Assembly: GCA_021769555.1 (NCBI GenBank)
Contig: JAETSR010000011.1
Coordinates: 1 to 64,000 of the forward strand
DNA length: 64,000 bases
Reading direction: 5' to 3'
From: Clostridiaceae bacterium
Lineage (GTDB): Bacteria; Bacillota; Clostridia; Oscillospirales; Acutalibacteraceae
Shown here piece by piece: positions 61,713-64,000 of the stretch. A program made the position numbers and the translations under genes. Each line of letters begins with the position of its first letter. Position 1 is the stretch's first letter. The notes under the pieces were generated by a model. It was not told the origin of the DNA. It did not search any database and saw only the letters and a program-made list of their open reading frames with translations.

Positions 61713-63095
61713 ATGAACGAGGACATGACCGTATATATCTCCAGTGTGCGCGAGCTTATGCACACCCGCGTCGGCGGAGTGCCGCTGGCCTATGTGCGCA
61801 CCTATGGCTGCCAGCAGAACGTAGCGGACGGGGAAAAAATAAAAGGCCTGCTGTCGGAAATGGGGTTTGAGTTTACCGGCTCCGACCAGGAGGCGGACCT
61901 GATAATTTTTAATACCTGCGCCGTCCGCGAGCACGCGGAGGACAGGGTATTCGGCAATGTGGGAGCCCTGAAGAATCTGAAGCGCCGCAAGCCGGACCTT
62001 ATTGTGGGCGTATGCGGCTGCATGACGGAACAGCGGCAGGTAGCTGAACGCCTGCAGAAGACTTTCCCGTTTGTAAACATGGTCTTCGGCACGCATGTTC
62101 TGCACCGTCTGCCGGAGATGCTGCACCGGATACTTTCAGACTCCCAGCGGGTAATGCTGCTGGGCCATGAGGAGAAGGCCATCCGGGAGGATATACCCAT
62201 CAGGCGCGACGGGCGCTCCCGGGCGTGGGTCACGGCTATGTATGGCTGCGACAATTTCTGCTCCTACTGCATTGTGCCGTATGTGCGCGGCAGGGAGAAG
62301 AGCCGCAGGCCCGACGATATCTTTAGCGAGTGCAGGTCTTTGGTTGAATCCGGATATAAAGAGATAACCCTGCTGGGACAGAACGTAAACTCATATGGGA
62401 AAGGCCTTGATGAGCAGGTGAATTTTGCCAAGCTATTGACAAGATTAGACGGTATTGACGGGGATTTCCGCTTGCGCTTCATGACTTCCCACCCAAAGGA
62501 TGCTTCTGAGGAGCTCTTTGACGTGATGGCGGCAGGAAAGCATATACCGCACCATATACACCTGCCGTTTCAGTCAGGCAATGACAGGGTGCTTGGTGAA
62601 ATGAACCGAAAATATGACAGGGAGAAATACCTCTCGCTGATAGCTTATGCAAGAAAAGTCATGCCTGACGTGACATTCACCTCCGACGTGATAGTCGGCT
62701 TCCCCGGCGAGACTTATGAGGAGTTTCAGGACACACTGAGCCTGATAAAAGAGGTTGAGTTCATAAACCTGTTCACATTCATATACTCGCCCCGGCCCGG
62801 CACAAAAGCGGCCGGTATGCCCGACCCAATACCACATGAGGAAAAGACCAGGTGGTTTGCGGAGCTTTTGAAGGTTCAGGAAGGTATCGCCGTGTATAAC
62901 TGCAAGAAACTCGTGGGCAGTCAACAGCGGGTGCTGGTGGAGGACAGAGACCAAAAGACTGGGCTGCTCTCGGGCAGGACGGCGGGGAGCTTAGTGGTGC
63001 TGTTCCCGGGAGAGGACAGCCTTGTGGGAGAGTTTGCGGACGTGGAGGTCACCGACGCGAAGGGCTGGAGCTTGCGCGGCCAACAAGTCCACTGA
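61713..63095 (+). CDS. miaB: tRNA-2-methylthio-N6-dimethylallyladenosine synthase
   Basis: A 460-residue methylthiotransferase that modifies adenosine-37 in tRNAs reading UNN codons. It has the UPF0004 domain with TYGCQQN, NTCAVREHAEDR and VCGCM cysteines, the radical SAM motif CDNFCSYCIVPYVRGRE (CX3CX2C) and a C-terminal TRAM domain. The GGGAGG ribosome site is twelve bases ahead of the ATG, longer than usual. It is divergent from the hyd operon. Confidence 0.95.
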   Translation: MNEDMTVYISSVRELMHTRVGGVPLAYVRTYGCQQNVADGEKIKGLLSEMGFEFTGSDQEADLIIFNTCAVREHAEDRVFGNVGALKNLKRRKPDLIVGVCGCMTEQRQVAERLQKTFPFVNMVFGTHVLHRLPEMLHRILSDSQRVMLLGHEEKAIREDIPIRRDGRSRAWVTAMYGCDNFCSYCIVPYVRGREKSRRPDDIFSECRSLVESGYKEITLLGQNVNSYGKGLDEQVNFAKLLTRLDGIDGDFRLRFMTSHPKDASEELFDVMAAGKHIPHHIHLPFQSGNDRVLGEMNRKYDREKYLSLIAYARKVMPDVTFTSDVIVGFPGETYEEFQDTLSLIKEVEFINLFTFIYSPRPGTKAAGMPDPIPHEEKTRWFAELLKVQEGIAVYNCKKLVGSQQRVLVEDRDQKTGLLSGRTAGSLVVLFPGEDSLVGEFADVEVTDAKGWSLRGQQVH

Positions 63096-63112
63096 TAAGG
63101 AGGCGTATTTGT

Positions 63113-63439
63113 TTGGGAAAAGTAATTTTGTTTGTATCCTGCATGATATGTGGAGTAATTTTTCTGGGCATTGGGGTATATGCCGCAAAAAGGAAGACTC
63201 CGATGAATTTTTGGTCCGGTGTAGCTGTCCCCAGCGAGAGTATCACAGATATACCAGCCTATAACCGGGCCATGAGCAAACTCTGGGAAGGCTACAGCGC
63301 GGTGTGGTTTATCTCAGGGCTGGCTGGGCTGTGGCATCCGGTGGCGGCGACGGTTCTGATGTGTGTGCTGGGGGCGGCCGGCGCGGTGGTGCTGGTGCTG
63401 GTCTATAAGCGGATAGAGAAAAAGTACCGGGTGAAGTGA
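63113..63439 (+). CDS. Small membrane protein of unknown function
   Basis: A 108-residue protein with three predicted helices (about 3-23, 63-78 and 80-100) and a conserved-looking NFWSGVAVPSESITDIPAYNRAMSKLW segment that resembles small DUF/SdpI-like membrane proteins of Firmicutes. The start is a TTG at 63113, placed nine bases after AAGGAGG; no ATG fits. It follows miaB by 17 bases and is probably cotranscribed. Confidence 0.7.
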   Translation: MGKVILFVSCMICGVIFLGIGVYAAKRKTPMNFWSGVAVPSESITDIPAYNRAMSKLWEGYSAVWFISGLAGLWHPVAATVLMCVLGAAGAVVLVLVYKRIEKKYRVK

Positions 63440-63452
63440 GGAGAACGGGGGA

Positions 63453-63869
63453 ATGGAAATCTTTGCAAAATGCGGCATGCGCTGCGATTTATGCCTGATA
63501 TACAGGCCGAATGTGGAGAGAGATGACCGGCGCGCTGAGATTTGCGCGGTGTGGAAGAAGCAGAACCTCTCTTTTGACGTAGACCCCGATACCATAATAT
63601 GCGACGGCTGCGCCTGCGAGAGGGAGGACGCTGTCCTGTTTGACAGCAGCTGCCGTGCAAGAAAATGTGTGCTTGACAAAGGGTATGAGCACTGCGGCTT
63701 CTGCGAAAGCTATCCCTGCGATATCTTCCCGGCCGAGCCCAGCCCCGAGGAGATTGCCCGGATGATAGACGTGGAGAAGCTCTGGACATGGGAGGACGAG
63801 AAGCTCATGGAGGCGTATGCCTGCAAAAAATATATGGACGAGTTCAGGGCGAAGAGAGGAGAAAGCTGA
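63453..63869 (+). CDS. DUF3795 cysteine-rich protein
   Basis: A 138-residue protein with a DUF3795-like cysteine pattern: CGMRCDLC, ICDGCACE, CRARKC and HCGFCESYPC, about a dozen cysteines in all, which suggests zinc or iron-sulfur binding. Function unknown. It lies 13 bases after the small membrane gene and its stop is two bases before the next start, so it is within an operon with both. Confidence 0.82.
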   Translation: MEIFAKCGMRCDLCLIYRPNVERDDRRAEICAVWKKQNLSFDVDPDTIICDGCACEREDAVLFDSSCRARKCVLDKGYEHCGFCESYPCDIFPAEPSPEEIARMIDVEKLWTWEDEKLMEAYACKKYMDEFRAKRGES

Positions 63870-63870
63870 G

Positions 63871-64000
63871 TTGGATTTTATCATACATGAGGAGCGCCTA
63901 AGCGCCAATAACTATATCGACTTCTTAAAGGACACGGACTTGGGCTCTCAGTACCCAAAGGAGCGCTTTTCTGAGCGCATCGAGACGCTGGTGAAAAGCG
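63871..64000 (+). CDS. Start of a GNAT-like acetyltransferase gene, cut by the window end
   Basis: Only 43 residues are visible, from a TTG start at 63871 after a GAGGAG site. The opening MDFIIHEERLSANNYIDFL and LGSQYPKERF resemble the N-terminus of small GNAT acetyltransferases of Firmicutes. It is too short to prove the family. Confidence 0.5.
   Translation, partial: MDFIIHEERLSANNYIDFLKDTDLGSQYPKERFSERIETLVKS

Noticed and set aside
61571-61870. Plus-strand 99-residue frame before miaB
   Set aside because: It lies in a different frame from miaB, spans the promoter region and has no ribosome site.

Overview
The window looks like a chromosomal segment of a spore-forming, anaerobic, fairly GC-rich member of the Clostridia (Oscillospiraceae/Ruminococcaceae-like, probably from the gut). 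This rests on the [FeFe]-hydrogenase maturases HydE/F/G, a YtvI-type sporulation membrane protein, a CotH-family protein, SLH-domain surface protein, YesM/YesN two-component pair, AGGAGG-type ribosome sites and SigA promoters of the TTGACA-17-TATAAT kind. I see no transposase, phage module, CRISPR array or tRNA gene.

Layout. 1-13.1 kb is a carbohydrate-use locus: a mutarotase-like enzyme (cut by the window edge), a divergent IclR repressor, a zinc dehydrogenase, an enolase-superfamily sugar-acid dehydratase, a DapA/NanA-type aldolase, a YesM/YesN sensor pair, an LplB/YtcP-type ABC importer with its lipoprotein, and a GH36 alpha-galactosidase. 13.1-19.6 kb holds a MalT-like LuxR regulator, an SLH surface protein and an ECF sigma factor with a DUF4179 protein. 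19.6-22.8 kb (minus strand) is a VTC-domain protein, DUF4956 membrane protein and CotH set, next to an OmpR/histidine-kinase pair (22.9-24.8 kb).

25-38 kb is mostly housekeeping: tgt, yajC, a TIGR04086-like membrane protein, a DUF4349 lipoprotein, DUF3737, a TIGR02206-type membrane protein, a probable 6S-like RNA, a methyltransferase, a CorC-type protein, a MATE exporter, an ABC exporter pair and hflX. 38.1-46.9 kb is a near-complete arginine operon (argG, NUDIX, argH, argC, argJ, small membrane protein, argB, argD, argF) behind a consensus ARG box. 46.9-53.4 kb has a YtvI-like protein, a small XRE regulator, pncB, rnpB and proC/proA/proB. 54.4-61.4 kb (minus) is a hydrogenase-maturation operon: TM1266-type regulator, hydE, a HExxH protein, GNAT, methyltransferase, hydG, NUDIX, VOC protein and hydF, with no hydrogenase gene in sight. 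The window closes with miaB, a small membrane protein, a DUF3795 protein and the start of a GNAT gene.

The least explained signals are non-coding: an RNA leader with mutually exclusive hairpins in front of the hyd operon, a short transcription unit ending in a terminator between proB and a methyltransferase that shares an 18-base hairpin motif with the opposite transcript, and a rod-shaped RNA at 29.87-30.06 kb. Promoter, terminator and hairpin calls were made by eye from sequence; functional names rest on recognised family motifs.
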